Shown: in pieces, positions 1 to 13,424 of the stretch
How the letters are laid out: the number at the start of each line of letters is the position of its first letter
How positions within the stretch are numbered: position 1 is the first letter of the stretch
Assembly (NCBI GenBank): GCA_036245805.1
Contig: BTRK01000006.1
Span: forward strand, 41,696,520-41,760,519
Direction: 5' to 3'
Length of the DNA: 64,000 bases
Origin: Pristionchus mayeri
Lineage: Eukaryota; Nematoda; Chromadorea; Rhabditida; Neodiplogasteridae
The notes under the pieces: model-generated
Told to the model about the DNA's origin: nothing
The model's input: only the letters and a program-made list of their open reading frames with translations
The model's database searches: none
Position numbers and translations under genes: made by a program

Positions 1-1512
1 TGAGGTGTTTCCAATTATCACGGAAATGGGATCGGGATACCAAATGCTGATTGCAGGTGGTCTATCTCAGCTCTAGACCAACTTTTAAAAAAGTGGTCCT
101 CCAGAAACTTTTTTTCGACCAAAAATTGTTTGCCTGTTTTAATAGCCTGTCTGGTGTATTTTTACGTGAAAATGACGAATTTCATAGTCTGGAGTGTAAG
201 AAATTACGTTTTAGTTGATAAAAGTCGAAAAAACCTCTAAAACGGCCCATTTTGGCACTTTTTCGAAGTTTCCGAAAAAGGTTCTCGCAGAACCCCTAAA
301 TTGTTTTTATTGAAAAACACTCTGCAGGTGGTAAGACGTCCGATGTATCAATTTGAGCCAATTATCGGAACCCCCTTTTCGGCTATTACCTCTCAAACTT
401 GGGACTCTCATGACTGTTTGATTTTATAAACGTATCCATTTTGTAATTTTTAGTTTCTACGTGACATAATTGAATATATATATCATTTCAAGTCATGTTC
501 TTTGCATTCAACCCATTTAACCCGTACTGGAGTGCGTTTCTTTTCCATACAACGGCTCGAGTCGATTTGACCCCAAGCTCACTTTGGCAAATCGATTTCT
601 AATGTTTCCGTCATTTCGACTTTTTCACCCCCTACTACACGTTAGGAGCAAAAATATGAAAAATATTTTTTTTACCAAATGTTACTAAATTTGTAGTTTT
701 ATAATGTATTTTCATTCGTAGAATCCGAATTTTAACATTAGAGCTCTTAAAAAGTAAGATTTAGCCCTCTACCGGTGGAAAACGTTGTGATAGAATACCG
801 GATCTAAGATATACAATACTATTGCAAACTTGTAATGTCTATGAGTGGTCCCCAAACAAATTAATATTCTTCAAAACATCATTGGTGATGCACATATCCG
901 ATCTGGCACGCTTAGAATCTTTAGTTGTTGAGATATCGTTACCGAAAGACTGCGCCAAAGTGAGCTTGAGGGTCAAATAGACTCGAGCCGTTGTATGGAA
1001 AAGAAACGCATTCCTGTACGGGTTAAATGGGTTGCATGCGAAGAACATGACTTGAAATGATGAATATATTCAATTATGGCTCGTAGAAACTAAAAATTAC
1101 AAAAATGGATACGTTTATAAAATCAAACGGTCATGAGAGTCCCAAGTTTGAGAAGTAATAGCCGAAAAGGGGGATCCGATAATTGGCTCAAATTGATACA
1201 TCGGACGTCTTACCACCTGCAGAGTGTTTTTCAATAAAACCAATTTAGGGGTTCTGCGAGAATCTTTTTCGGAAACTTCGAAAAAGTGCCAAAATGGGCC
1301 GTTTTTAGAGGTTTTTTCGACTTTTATCAAATAAAACGTAATTTCTAACACTCAAGACTATGAAATTCGTCATTTTCACGCACAAAAACACCAGATAGGC
1401 TATTAAAACAGGCAAACAATTTTTGGTCGAAAAAAAGTTTCTGGAGGACCACTTTTTTAAAAGTTGGTCTAGAGCTGAGATAGACCACCTGCAATCAGCA
1501 TTTGGTATGCCT
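1..1512. repeat. Foldback element (left end may be outside the window)
   Basis: The first and last parts are inverted copies: the block around 41-120 (CAAATGCTGATTGCAGG) returns reversed around 1440-1505, and 545-600 (ACGGCTCGAGTCGATTTGAC) returns at about 950-1000. The centre is near 755. Open frames here are mirrored on the two arms, so they are by-products of the palindrome. No transposase was seen, so this is a non-autonomous element. Confidence 0.8.
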
Positions 1513-1919
1513 GATTGATTGCACAGTTATTTAGAATATGTTCGAAAAACCCATCCGGGCAGTTCTTACGTTTTCTCGCGGACCGTCTCTTAATACAAAT
1601 AAATTGATATTCAACCATTTTATGCAGTAATTTCAGAATGATTCAGCAAAGTGTTCCCTTTCTCTGCTTGTTTCTCTCCGTCTCTTCGAATTCCCACAAC
1701 CAGAAATGAGTCTTCCCTCCGTCCTGTTGTCTCCCCCCGTACCACACATTCTTCGACAGATCCCCCGCGTACATCATATCTGCAACGGGGATATCTCTTT
1801 TCAATATAATGGGAAACTGTTTTTCTTAGGCATTACAAACAAAGAAATATTCATAATCATGATTGATCCTAGAGCTCTAAGTTGGAAGGGCATATTGTAA
1901 ATGTGCCTACTTTATTTGT
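1513..1919. other. Unassigned gap
   Basis: About 400 bp between two foldback elements. A 64-codon open frame on the plus strand (1706-1900) has no recognisable domain and no splice context. Nothing else was seen. Confidence 0.5.
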
Positions 1920-1923
1920 TTAA

Positions 1924-2995
1924 AACGTTGTCTCCCTAAGATCGAAGCATAGGGTGGAACAATGACTCAAACTTATCGCTAGGAGATCAAACTTTGGTGT
2001 TAGAGTCCTTACGGTCAAAGGAAACTTTTCCAGAAATTTTGACCTACCTTTTGCATATTTTACAAAAACCGCCATTTTTGATATTGACCCGTTGTGTTAC
2101 ATACCATTCGAAAGAGCATCAAAAGTTATGTCCGAATCCAAATTTGCGAAGTAATTGATCAACATCTGTTCGGGAAACATGCTATTATATGAAGAAAAAC
2201 ACCTGTTTGAAATTTCGATAGTTTAGGAGAGCATGATCCAATCATTTCTGGTTTCTGAAAACGTTACTCAAGATGTAAAATGTTATGAGGAATTCAGAAA
2301 AAAAGATGCCGAAAACGAGCGAGGTACCCCAAATAGAGTTTTTCTCGAAAAACTGAGGGTGTGCTGAAACGTGGGTTCGATGCCCGAGTGCAAACATTTT
2401 CGCCTGCATTTTCCACACGAAATCTAGCTACCTCTATTCTTCCAAATCTATAATAAGTGATATAAAGTTGTTCCCGTAGCAAAATGTGTTCAATTAATGC
2501 CTGCAAAAATGTTTGCACTAGAGCGGAATCGAACCCACGTTTCAGAACACCCTCATTTTTTCGAGAAAAATTCAATTTGGGGTACCTCGCTTGTCTTCGG
2601 CATATTTTTTTCGGAATTCCTCATAACATTTTACATCTTGAGTAACGTTTTCAGAAACCAGAAATGATTGGATCATGCTCTCCTAAACTATCGAAAATTA
2701 CAACCAGCTGTTTTTCCTCACATAACAGCATGTTTCCCGAACAGATGTTGATCAATTACTTCGCAAATTTGGATTCGGACATAACTTTTGATGCTCTTTC
2801 AAATATTATGTAACACAACGGGTCAATGTCAAAAATGGCGGTTTTTTTTAAATATGCAAATGGTAGGTCAAAATTTCTGGAAAAGTTTCCTTTGACACTA
2901 AGGATTCTACTACCAAAGTTTGAACTCATAGCGATAAGTTTGAGTCATTGTGCCACTTTGCCCCGAGAATCTAACGTTCTAACGGAGACAGCGTT
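1924..2995. mobile_element. 1.07-kb foldback element with TTAA target duplication
   Basis: TTAA occurs at 1920-1923 and 2996-2999, directly outside the inverted ends AACGTTGTCTCC and GGAGACAGCGTT. The arms match throughout to a centre near 2460. TTAA duplication is the mark of piggyBac-type insertion (family knowledge); no transposase is present, so this is a MITE-like derivative. A polymerase III B-box-like sequence lies in each arm: GGTTCGATGCC on plus at 2374-2384 and GGTTCGATTCC on minus at 2525-2535. Confidence 0.82.
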
Positions 2996-3002
2996 TTAAC
3001 TA

Positions 3003-3553
3003 ATAAGTGCTCAACGAACCAGCGGAGACGGCGGAAGCCCATCTCTTCTTTGGCCACTTCGCTCCACACGAATTCTCTTTGCGCGAGACGTAGCCGACAT
3101 ACACGGCGTCTGCCTAAATTGCTCAATGAAGATTTCTTTAATAAAATTAAGCAATTCTGGAGAAACTAGAAAACTGCCTAGATGGCTCAAACACAATATG
3201 GTTATCATGTCCATGCAAACTCACGCTTTTGGGGTCTTCGAAAGTGTGTTGGTAGGCTTGGCCTGACTTAGTGAACCACAACTTGACAATGTTCTTCCTC
3301 TCCGCCGCGTCGCTGCACACTTGTTCCAATCTTGTGAATCCATCATCGGATAGCGTCGCTCCCAGTGAACCTCAAATGCGCCAACGGGTGAACTTCAAAT
3401 GCGCCAACGGGTGAACCTCAAATGCGCCAACGATACTCGGTCGGATGAGAACCCACCGGATGAGAACCAACAAAAATCAAGTGTCTCCAGTATTTTAACA
3501 TTAGGCTCTCACACTGGCAAAAGGTCTTCTGCGAAAATTTTGCTAAAGTGTAA
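3003..3553. other. Unassigned gap with short local repeats
   Basis: The stretch includes a threefold local repeat near 3365-3430 (GTGAACYTCAAATGCGCCAA). ORFs of 60-70 codons on both strands have no domain I recognise. Confidence 0.45.
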
Positions 3554-3555
3554 TA

Positions 3556-4462
3556 TAAGGTTGTTGCAAAAGTCTTGCGGTTTTTTGTGTACGTACTTTG
3601 AACTATCATAATTATCTTGTCTCAAATCTCAATGCCCAACAAACGTAGCAGTGTTTAGAGGTATACTTGCACTTTACATGCATACTTTTCAATCAATCCG
3701 ATATCGTAATCAACGCAAGAAATTACGATAAAACCAATCGCATTTGATACTCAAAATTTTGCATTAAATTGGTTTTACTGGTTTTTTGTAGGCAAAATTC
3801 ACGAAACCTGCCCATACAGATGTCTAAGAAGTATCTCGTATACCCTTTCAAAAAATATGTTAGAACTGTCGATTAAGTTTGGGCCGAATTACATGCTACT
3901 GAAAATATGCTGTCGACTCTGGCTACATGAAACTTGTTCGAATTTTTTGCATCGAAGACCAAGCATATAGGCTTCACTAAGAGTGCGCTATATTCACCCA
4001 CCAAAAGGCTTTATTCTCAGAAAAATATTGGCGCCTGCATCTTTCTCGTTTCAGAAAATTAGAACTTCTTATTTTTCAAAAATATGCGAAATCAACATAA
4101 AAATGCAATATGTAGTCATTTACAGATCAATGCATTCCTCGAAAGGATGTAACTTCCATCATCCATGAGAAAAAGTATGTATAGGGTAAAGATGGAAGCT
4201 TCATATAACCACCAGGAATTGAGCATTCATGCTTCAGAGGAAACATAACATTGAGAAATGTATCGTTTTCGATGGATAAATTTTCGCAATTTTAACTGTG
4301 TCCTGTTCTCGCCTCCCCGATTGGGCAATGCTGAAAGCGTGCGCATATGAAAGACTATACAAGGCCTCATTAGTAATTAATATACGGAATGTGATCGGTA
4401 AAACTAAAAGGAAGATGGAAGGCAAAATATCAAAAAACCGCAAGACTTTTGCAACAACCTAA
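3556..4462. mobile_element. Mariner-type MITE (907 bp, TA-flanked)
   Basis: The inverted ends read AAGGTTGTTGCAAAAGTCTT at left and, reversed, AGGTTGTTGCAAAAGTCTTG at right, with TA on both outer sides (3554-3555 and 4463-4464). The form AGGTTGNTGCAAAAGT is typical of mariner terminal repeats (family knowledge). The interior has only short non-homologous frames, so it is non-autonomous. Confidence 0.8.
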
Positions 4463-4612
4463 TATTTTCGGTTCTCATCCGACCTAGTACTGTACCCTGA
4501 AGAAAAATGTTTGAAGAAAAAAGAAAAATGTCTCGCTTTCTGACAAATTAACTCGTTCCGAATTTATTTAATGCTGGTAGAGTCAGTGGATGCTCAACTT
4601 GAAAGTGATTCA

Positions 4613-5180
4613 CTAACCATCTGCCTTTGAGGAATATCCAATGCCATTGTTTTGAATCGTCTTGACTCCTTCCGGAGTGGCTGCAAAGGCGTGTAAGACT
4701 CGGCCCGCATTGTAGTAATATCTGAGAAAATTTTATTTTGATATCATGTTATCGGAGAATTATTCCTACCTCAGATCCCACAGATCTTTTTGGGTCGGAG
4801 GGTCATTCTGGAAAGATGAAATGATTCGGATATTGTTGACTTCGATACACGTTCTCACTGTCTCGTCAATATTATCATTTCCCAATTCAACTGTTCTAAA
4901 GAGTGTGAAAAGGAAGTGATGGTGGCCCTAATTATACTCGAGAATGCATGGATATCCCACCTTTCCGCCACATTATCCTCCTTGGGCACAGCAGGTTTCT
5001 AGTCCGGCAAGACATTTTGCTCCCGCGTCAGGACATGCCCCGGCCATGCACGCTACGAGAGTTCGAAGATCAAATCGAATCTCACTAGTTCAACTTACGC
5101 CCTAGCTCCAGATTTGCTTTGCATGCCTGTCCAGAGATGGATAAGAAAAGAGAGGCAAGGAGAAGAATGAAGAGGAACAT
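4613..5180 (-). pseudogene. Small secreted protein gene with one in-frame stop
   Basis: Four minus-strand exons are read with GT/AG borders: 5099-5180, 4938-5052, 4770-4895 and 4613-4721. They total 432 nt, exactly 144 codons, and the frame closes across all three introns. Exon 1 encodes a classic signal peptide (MFLFILLLASLFLSISG) starting at 5180. Exon 2 is cysteine-rich (ACKANLELGPCMAGACPD, then C and CC). Exon 3 holds CIEVNNIRIISSF and exon 4 YYYNAGRVLHAFAATPEG before TAG. The single defect is TAA at 4973-4975 (codon 54), followed in frame by CGGK. I do not recognise the family. It may be a young pseudogene, a polymorphic allele or a base error; alternatively the protein ends at codon 53. 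Confidence 0.6.
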
Positions 5181-5314
5181 CGTTGGTTTGATGGATTCAT
5201 CGATGTGATTTCAGCTCTTTATATCCTTCACATGAAGTCGTAGACAGCGCCAATGCCTGTCAAATGACATGGTTTGTGTTCCTATAGAGGGCGGAAGTTT
5301 GAGCAAATACAGAC

Positions 5315-6921
<1,607 letters not shown>

Positions 6922-6954
6922 AGTCAGTTAGTCTGTCAGTGACGCCTACCGTAT

Positions 6955-8750
6955 ACCTCAAGAGTGCATCACACCATAATGCATTTTCCCAAAACGCAGA
7001 AAACTTAAATGCACGCTACCGTAACCCACCACACCACACACTATGGTGTGATTTACTAAATGGCAGAAAAGTTAAATGCACGCTATAGTATACCCACACC
7101 ACGCACCATGGTGTGATTTACTAAATAGCAGAAAAGTTAAATGCACGCTACCGTAACCCACCACACCACACACCATGATGTGATTTACTAAATGGCAGAA
7201 AAGTTAAATGCACGCTACCGTAACCCACCACACCACACACTATTTGGTGATTTACTAAATGGCAGAAAAGTTAAATGCACGCTATAGTATACCCACACCA
7301 CGCACCATGGTGTGATTTACTAAATCGCAGAAAAGTTAAATGCACGCTACCGTAACCCACCACACCACACACCATGATGTGATTTACTAAATCGCAGAAA
7401 AGTTAAATGCACGCTACCGTAACCCACCACACCACACACCATGATGTGATTTACTAAATCGCAGAAAAGTTAAATGCACGCTACAGTATACCCACACCAC
7501 GCACCATGGTGTGATTTACTAAATCGCAGAAAAGTTAAATGCACGCTATAGTATACCCACACCACGCACCATGGTGTGATTTACTAAATCGCAGAAAAGT
7601 TAAATGCACGCTACCGTAACCCACCACACCACACACCATGATGTGATTTACTAAATCGCAGAAAAGTTAAATGCACGCTACAGTATACCCACACCACGCA
7701 CCATGGTGTGATTTACTAAATCGCAGAAAAGTTAAATGCACGCTACCGTAACCCTCCACACCACACACCATGGTGTGATTTACTAAATCGCAGAAAAGTT
7801 AAATGCACGCTACCGTAACCAACCACACCACACACCATGGTGTGATTTACTAAATCGCAGAAAAGTTAAATGCACGCTACCGTAACCAACCACACCACAC
7901 ACTATGGTGTGATTTACTAAATGGCAGAAAAGTTAAATGTACGCTATAGTATACCCACACCACGCACCATGGTGTGATTTACAAAATAGCAGAAAAGTTA
8001 AATGCACGCTACCGTAACCCACCACACCACACACCATGATGTGATTTACTAAATCGCAGAAAAGTTAAATGCACGCTACAGTATACCCACACCACGCACC
8101 ATGGTGTGATTTACTAAATCGCAGAAAAGTTAAATGCACGCTATAGTATACCCACACCACGCACCATGGTGTGATTTACTAAATCGCAGAAAAGTTAAAT
8201 GCACGCTACCGTAACCCACCACACCACGCACCATGGTGTGATTTACTAAATCGCAGAAAAGTTAAATGCACGCTATAGTATACCCACACCACGCACCATG
8301 ATGTGATTTACTAAATCGCAGAAAAGTTAAATGCACGCTACCGTAACCCACCACACCACACGCCATGGTGTGATTTACTAAATCGCAGAAAAGTTAAATG
8401 CACGCTACCGTAACCCACCACACCGCACACCATGGTGTGATTTACTAAATCGCAGAAAAGTAAAAGGAACGATACCGTAACCCACCACACCACACACCAT
8501 GTTGTGATTTACTAAATCGCAGAAAAGTTAAATGCACGCTACCGTAACCCACCACACCGCACACCATGATGTGATTTACTAAATCGCAGAAAACTTAAAT
8601 GCACGCTACCGTATACCCACACCACGCACCATGTTGTGATTTAGTAAATCACAGAAAACTTAAATACACGCTACAGTACACCCACACCACGCACCATGGT
8701 TTCATTTACTAAATCGCAGAAAATTTAAATGCACATACCCTCATCCCATC
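6955..8750. repeat. Minisatellite of 65- and 67-bp units, about 27 copies
   Basis: Each unit contains GTGATTTACTAAATCGCAG then AAAAGTTAAATGCACGCTA. Two length types alternate irregularly: a 67-bp type with CCGTAACCCACCACACCACA and a 65-bp type with AGTATACCCACACCACGC. Most units carry the perfect palindrome CACACCATGGTGTG. Units at both ends (near 6966 and 8600-8745) are the most diverged, as expected for an array grown from the middle. Confidence 0.95.
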
Positions 8751-8804
8751 ACGCACCACTGTCTCATGACACCATACCATATACTCTCTCGCTGTTGTAA
8801 AATC

Positions 8805-9115
8805 ATCCCAACCTGCTCTCACTCCCCGTAGCGTGAGCCTTTTACAACGTTTTAAGCAGGCTCTCACCAGTCGCTTACAATTATATTTTCATGCATAAAA
8901 CTGGTACTAAACGTTGCTGTCTGATATTAACTGCGTAGCTTAATCAAAAATTCTTCCCAACCCGCTCTCACTCCCCGTAGCGTGAGCGTTGTGAAAGGCT
9001 CGTGAGGCCGAGGGCGATCCGAAAAATTTGGAATGGGGCGAAGCCCCATTCCAACTTTTTCGGATCGCCCGAGGCCTCACGAGCCTTTTGCAACGTTTTA
9101 AGCAGGCTCTCAACA
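8805..9115. repeat. Two related repeat copies, one interrupted by a hairpin
   Basis: CGCTCTCACTCCCCGTAGCG starts two cassettes (near 8813 and 8962), each ending CAACGTTTTAAGCAGGCTCT. In the second cassette the middle is occupied by a nearly perfect hairpin at 8995-9087 with arms AAGGCTCGTGAGGCC and GGCCTCACGAGCCTT and the inner GGAATGGGG/CCCCATTCC stem. Confidence 0.8.
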
Positions 9116-9250
9116 GTTACGTCCATTTTTTACTTTAACACAAAACCCCGCGTAACGTAGCGACCGAAGGTCGCTAGTTTGAGCACAAATCATCATGTGT
9201 TCCCTCCACCTCCATTCCACATCTGACGCCTTTTTCGAGATACAAATTTC

Positions 9251-9258
9251 TATATAAC
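9251..9258 (+). promoter_or_regulatory. Possible TATA box of the P450 gene
   Basis: CTATATAA lies about 140 bp before the P450 start codon at 9396. It fits a TATA element with a roughly 110-nt leader, but nothing else supports it. Confidence 0.35.
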
Positions 9259-9395
9259 CACCGCTCATTCGCCACACTCCATCTCCTCTTTTTCTTGAGA
9301 GTCAACTCATTTAGACCACACATGTACCATATTGTTTCGCCGAACTTAAAGCGTAGATTCATTATTATCAGCTTCAGTTGAAACTCGTGCGTACC

Positions 9396-12300
9396 ATGTT
9401 CTTCATCCTTCTGTTCGAGGTTCTTGTTCTTCTCGTTTTCGCACTGATCAAGTATTATCGATTCGTCGCCCAATATCCCAAAGGGCCCATTCCGCTACCA
9501 TTCATCGGCAATGCGCATCAGGTCAGTTTTTGAAGACGGCAAACAGCTCGAATGGCCCCTCACATTTTGGACTCTTTCTCAACTCGGACATTTCGCGAGT
9601 AAAATTTCGCTAGTAAAGCAACTTAGTTCAGCTTAACGCCCCACACCTCTACACGTCACTCAAGAAACTAGGAAAGGAATACCACGGATTCTACACCATT
9701 TTCACGCCGATTCCTTATGTGCAAATATCTGACTTCGACATGATTAAGGAAGCCTTTCTCGATAAAGGTTCTAAAACGAGAAATAACATAAAATGAGTAA
9801 TAAAAATAATTATGTTCAAGGTGAAAATTTCGTTGATCGCCCTGTAAACGAAGTCGTTCAAGAGATAATTCCGCTCTCCCCCAACTCTGGTAATCTGCAA
9901 GCCTCATATTTTTTCCGAAATGTGTTTCTAAAATTGTGTTAGTGCGCTCTCCTACAATATAAGCAATAATTTTCTTTTTTGTGTACTCTCATCTCGTTTG
10001 TTTTTTTTATTTTGACGCCAATGCAATGCAATAGTCTGATTCTCTTCAGTTTGCACGCTCTCGCGCCGGTCAGAGATACGAGAGAGCATGCAAACTGAAG
10101 AGAGTCAGACCATTGCTCCAATCTACAGATGTAAGCAGTGCGAATGGTGAGATGGCGGGAAAAGAGACGAGCTGCGATAGCAATTATGCGCGAGTTCGGA
10201 ATGGGGAAGAATATTATGGAAGAACAGGTAGGCGCACTTCTTGAGAAGTAGTGGAAAACCGACCATATTAGAAACTGAAATTGACTTGTTTACGAGGATA
10301 ATTTGCGCAGAAAGGGTGCATACATCATTATTTCTTATCACGTCGCGCCTCAGAAATACGGACAACTCGATAAGAAAGACGAGACAATTAGCAACAAAGT
10401 AATGGGAACCGCAAAGTTCAATGGGCCCCTTAGTACTGCAAACCTCTTATAGGTTCGTTTGTCAGTATCTGATTTCATCGCGCTCCTCGACAGCCTCGAA
10501 GACAAAGATCACGTGGATTTGCGAAGGGAATACAGGTTTGGAAGGTTCTTGTCGCAATACACTGTTTACATTTGTGATATGGCTTTTTTATTCAATCGGT
10601 GACTTTATGTGTTTTCTCAAACTTAGATAGGCTTAGGCAGATGTTGTGGCGCTCTTTATCAAAATCTATTACCACCGTCGCGCATTTAGACTATGGTTGC
10701 CAATGTAATCAACGAGGTTCTGTTTGGATACCGCCACAGTTACGACAATTGCAAACCTCTGATGGACTATGTGGACGGATTTACAAAGGTGAAATCTTAC
10801 AAAGGTGAAATGGATTATGTAAATGTGTGCACAAATTGTTAAGAGAGTGTAGAGAAAAACAACTTTCCCTGAATCGTGATTTTCGGTACAAATGTTGATT
10901 ATGCAAGCAAAACGCCAAGATTGTGCGCATCATCAACAGATGGAAGTACAAATTGCACTTTTCAGCTGCTTGACATGACCGAGTCGACCGAGTTTCTAAT
11001 CCTGCTCGTGGTACCCTTCATTAGACATTGGCCATTCATCGGATGGCATTTGTTCGGGAAGATGAAGGCAGAACAGCAGAAAGTAATCATTGATTATTTT
11101 AATCAAACAAGACGATACGTCGTACTTTAAACGTCACATTATTGGACAAATATTGCAACCACACTAGCAGTTTTCTCCCGCGAGCCCAGCCTCGAAGATG
11201 GGATGTATACCTTTACCATTAACACAATGGTAGAAAAACGACGAATTATGAATTATCATTATCACCTTGCCGATCATCACCATTTGTGATGTTATATTGC
11301 TCAGCTGAACGAGTACATCGTCGACAACGTCGATCGTGCCTTGGCGGAATATAGTGTCGAGGACGAGCCGACCTGTTTCGCCCAGGCATACAAGCAGAGA
11401 ATGGGGCAGAGTGAACATCTGACGTGAGTTTACACATATTCCAAAAACACTTCAGGTATGGCTTCAGAAACGTGTTAACACGCCACAACGTTAGATGAGA
11501 ACTCATGCCGCCTTTCATCTATCAAATGCTGCATGACGTCATAGTTCTCATAGGACCTAGTGCTAGTTAAAAATCGCGAAAAAAATCTCCGGATAAGCTC
11601 TGTGAAAGATTTACGTTGAAGTAATTATCAGAATGTTTTTATTTGTTAATCTAATCTACATTTTTAGCTCGTTTTCAGGCAAACACATCTGATGGCGACC
11701 TGCTCCGATTTTTTCGTCGCCGGAATGGAAACAACGGCGGCGACCTTGAGATGGGCAATGCTCTTCTTCGCGAAGAACCAACAAGCGCAGGTACGAATTT
11801 GTCCACCCAAAGGAGAGTTCTGTGAAAAGGCTAACTTAACAGCGAAAAGAAAACATTAAGTAGGCGCTATATTCGTATCGTTTCCGGAGCTTCACGCTCA
11901 ATAGGGAAATAGTCAACCCTGATTCTACTAATTTTCATACTCATTTTGTGGTTGGGATTGCTTCACTCTGTTAAAACCTCGCGAAAAGCTCCGCGATGAT
12001 GAAACAATAGCAGGAAAAGCTGAGAAAGGAAATGCTCGAAGTTGTGGGCACGGATCGAGCACCTGAGATGGCGGATCAAACTAAGGTGGACATAGGATAT
12101 TCGTTGAATATCTGCATCAATTAATAAAATCATAGTACAGCAAACAGTACCAACAACATGCAAAAGATGATCTAAGTTCCCTTGACGCATACTGGTAGCC
12201 AGCGACTATCGAATAATAGAGAAATTTAATTGAATTGAAGTGACATTAATCAGATGCCGTATGCCCGTGCATGCATGTACGAAGTCCAGCGGCGAGCAAA

Positions 12301-13424
12301 CGTCATGCAAGCGAATTCGCCGCGAACTGCACTGAAAGATGTAGAGATTAGGGTAAGCTTGGCTATCTCACCAAACAACCATTTCCTTATCCTTGCAAAG
12401 GTCACGTATTGAACAGAGCAGGTTAACGCCTATTCAACGCGAGAAGTGTTCATTCAGGGTCAGACGATACCCGCTGGCACGTGGGTCAACGGCGACATGC
12501 ACTTTCTGATGGCCAACGATCCGCTGTTCGAGGACCCGGACGAATTCCGACCCGAAAGATACCTAGAAGAGGACGGGAAAACGCTCATAAAAGTAAGGAA
12601 AATAGTTTTTCGTGCGGTTTTTCTCTCCTGCCTATTGCTGTATCAGTGTGAGAGCAGCACTTGATAGAAAAAATATAACGTATTAACATGAAGAGTATCT
12701 CATATTTGAGAATGAAACAGAAAAAAACGCATTTCACATATTTGATAATCCTATCCTTAAATACGATTTAAAACAGCGAAAACATTCAGATATTTACCGT
12801 CATTTAGGATCTGATCGAGCGCACGATTCCGTTCTCAATCGGAAAGAGAGCCTGTGCTGGGGAAGGTGAGACCAGATTCGGAAGTTTCGAAATTACCCAC
12901 ATAATACTAACCAAATATTGCATTAAATGAGAACCAACAGCAAGCCTAGCATGCATAAACTGACAAAGCAGTTTTGAGACAATCGTTAACCATAACACAC
13001 TTTCGAAAATCCTGATTTGAAATTTCCAGTGAGAACAGAGTTATGGATTTGTTGATCCATTCAAAGTTGACCCTGCTAAAAAATCAACAAGTGATAGCTC
13101 GGAATGAAAAGAGAGAGCGCCTTCTCATTCCTCATTAAACGCATCGACTCAAGAGGTTTTGCTGTCAGTCTTAATATCATAGATGTCCACGCCGCCGGCG
13201 ACTGGGAGCTCTATGCTCAGCACCACCCCCCCCCCCCCGTTATTTCTGGAGAGGCATGATCATTATTTAAAGGGATTGCACGCATCGAGATCTTCCTCGG
13301 AATTACGGCCACGCTCCAGTGCTATCGGATAACTGCTTGCGAGGGAGAGGAAATCGACCTGGAGAGAGCCCCCACCGCAATGCTCGTGCCGAAAGAGCAG
13401 AAAGTGCGCCTGCAGAATGTGTGA
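9396..13424 (+). CDS. Cytochrome P450, CYP33-like (14 exons)
   Basis: Microsomal haem monooxygenase. Exons read: 9396-9521, 9632-9767, 9821-9889, 10139-10227, 10453-10535, 10690-10788, 10966-11118, 11305-11423, 11679-11790, 12014-12085, 12254-12352, 12458-12592, 12808-12865, 13273-13424; about 500 aa, the normal length. Exon 1 gives an N-terminal membrane anchor and the [13 protein letters not shown] proline hinge. The C-helix has WREKRR (exon 4). The I-helix has [15 protein letters not shown] (exon 9). The K-helix ExxR is EVQR (exon 11). FRPERYL is in exon 12. The haem-cysteine loop is [12 protein letters not shown] (exon 13). The family call rests on [15 protein letters not shown] and [13 protein letters not shown], typical of nematode CYP33 proteins. 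With the splice sites chosen, the exon 5/6 junction is one frame off; all other junctions close. Intron 3 holds a hairpin MITE. Confidence 0.88.
10026..10118. mobile_element. 93-bp hairpin MITE, copy 1 (in P450 intron 3)
   Basis: The arms CAGTTTGCACGCTCTCG and CGAGAGAGCATGCAAACTG fold on each other, ending GACCATTGCTC. It is the same element as at 34129-34221 and 36162-36254. The left end is worn and no clean duplication is visible. It lies 21 bp before the exon 4 acceptor. Confidence 0.8.
11494..11556. repeat. Short dispersed repeat, copy in P450 intron 8
   Basis: The sequence CAAATGCTGCATGACGTCAT and its flanks recur at 52068-52130 inside the receptor intron. It can form a small CATGCNGC stem-loop. 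The family is not recognised. Confidence 0.6.

Noticed and set aside
6955..8750. Regularly spaced repeats that could suggest a CRISPR array
   Set aside because: Units are directly tandem with no unique spacers, and the sequence is eukaryotic; it is a minisatellite.
13218..13240. Poly-C run as a signal
   Set aside because: A homopolymer run of about 13 C in a P450 intron; nothing beyond simple sequence.
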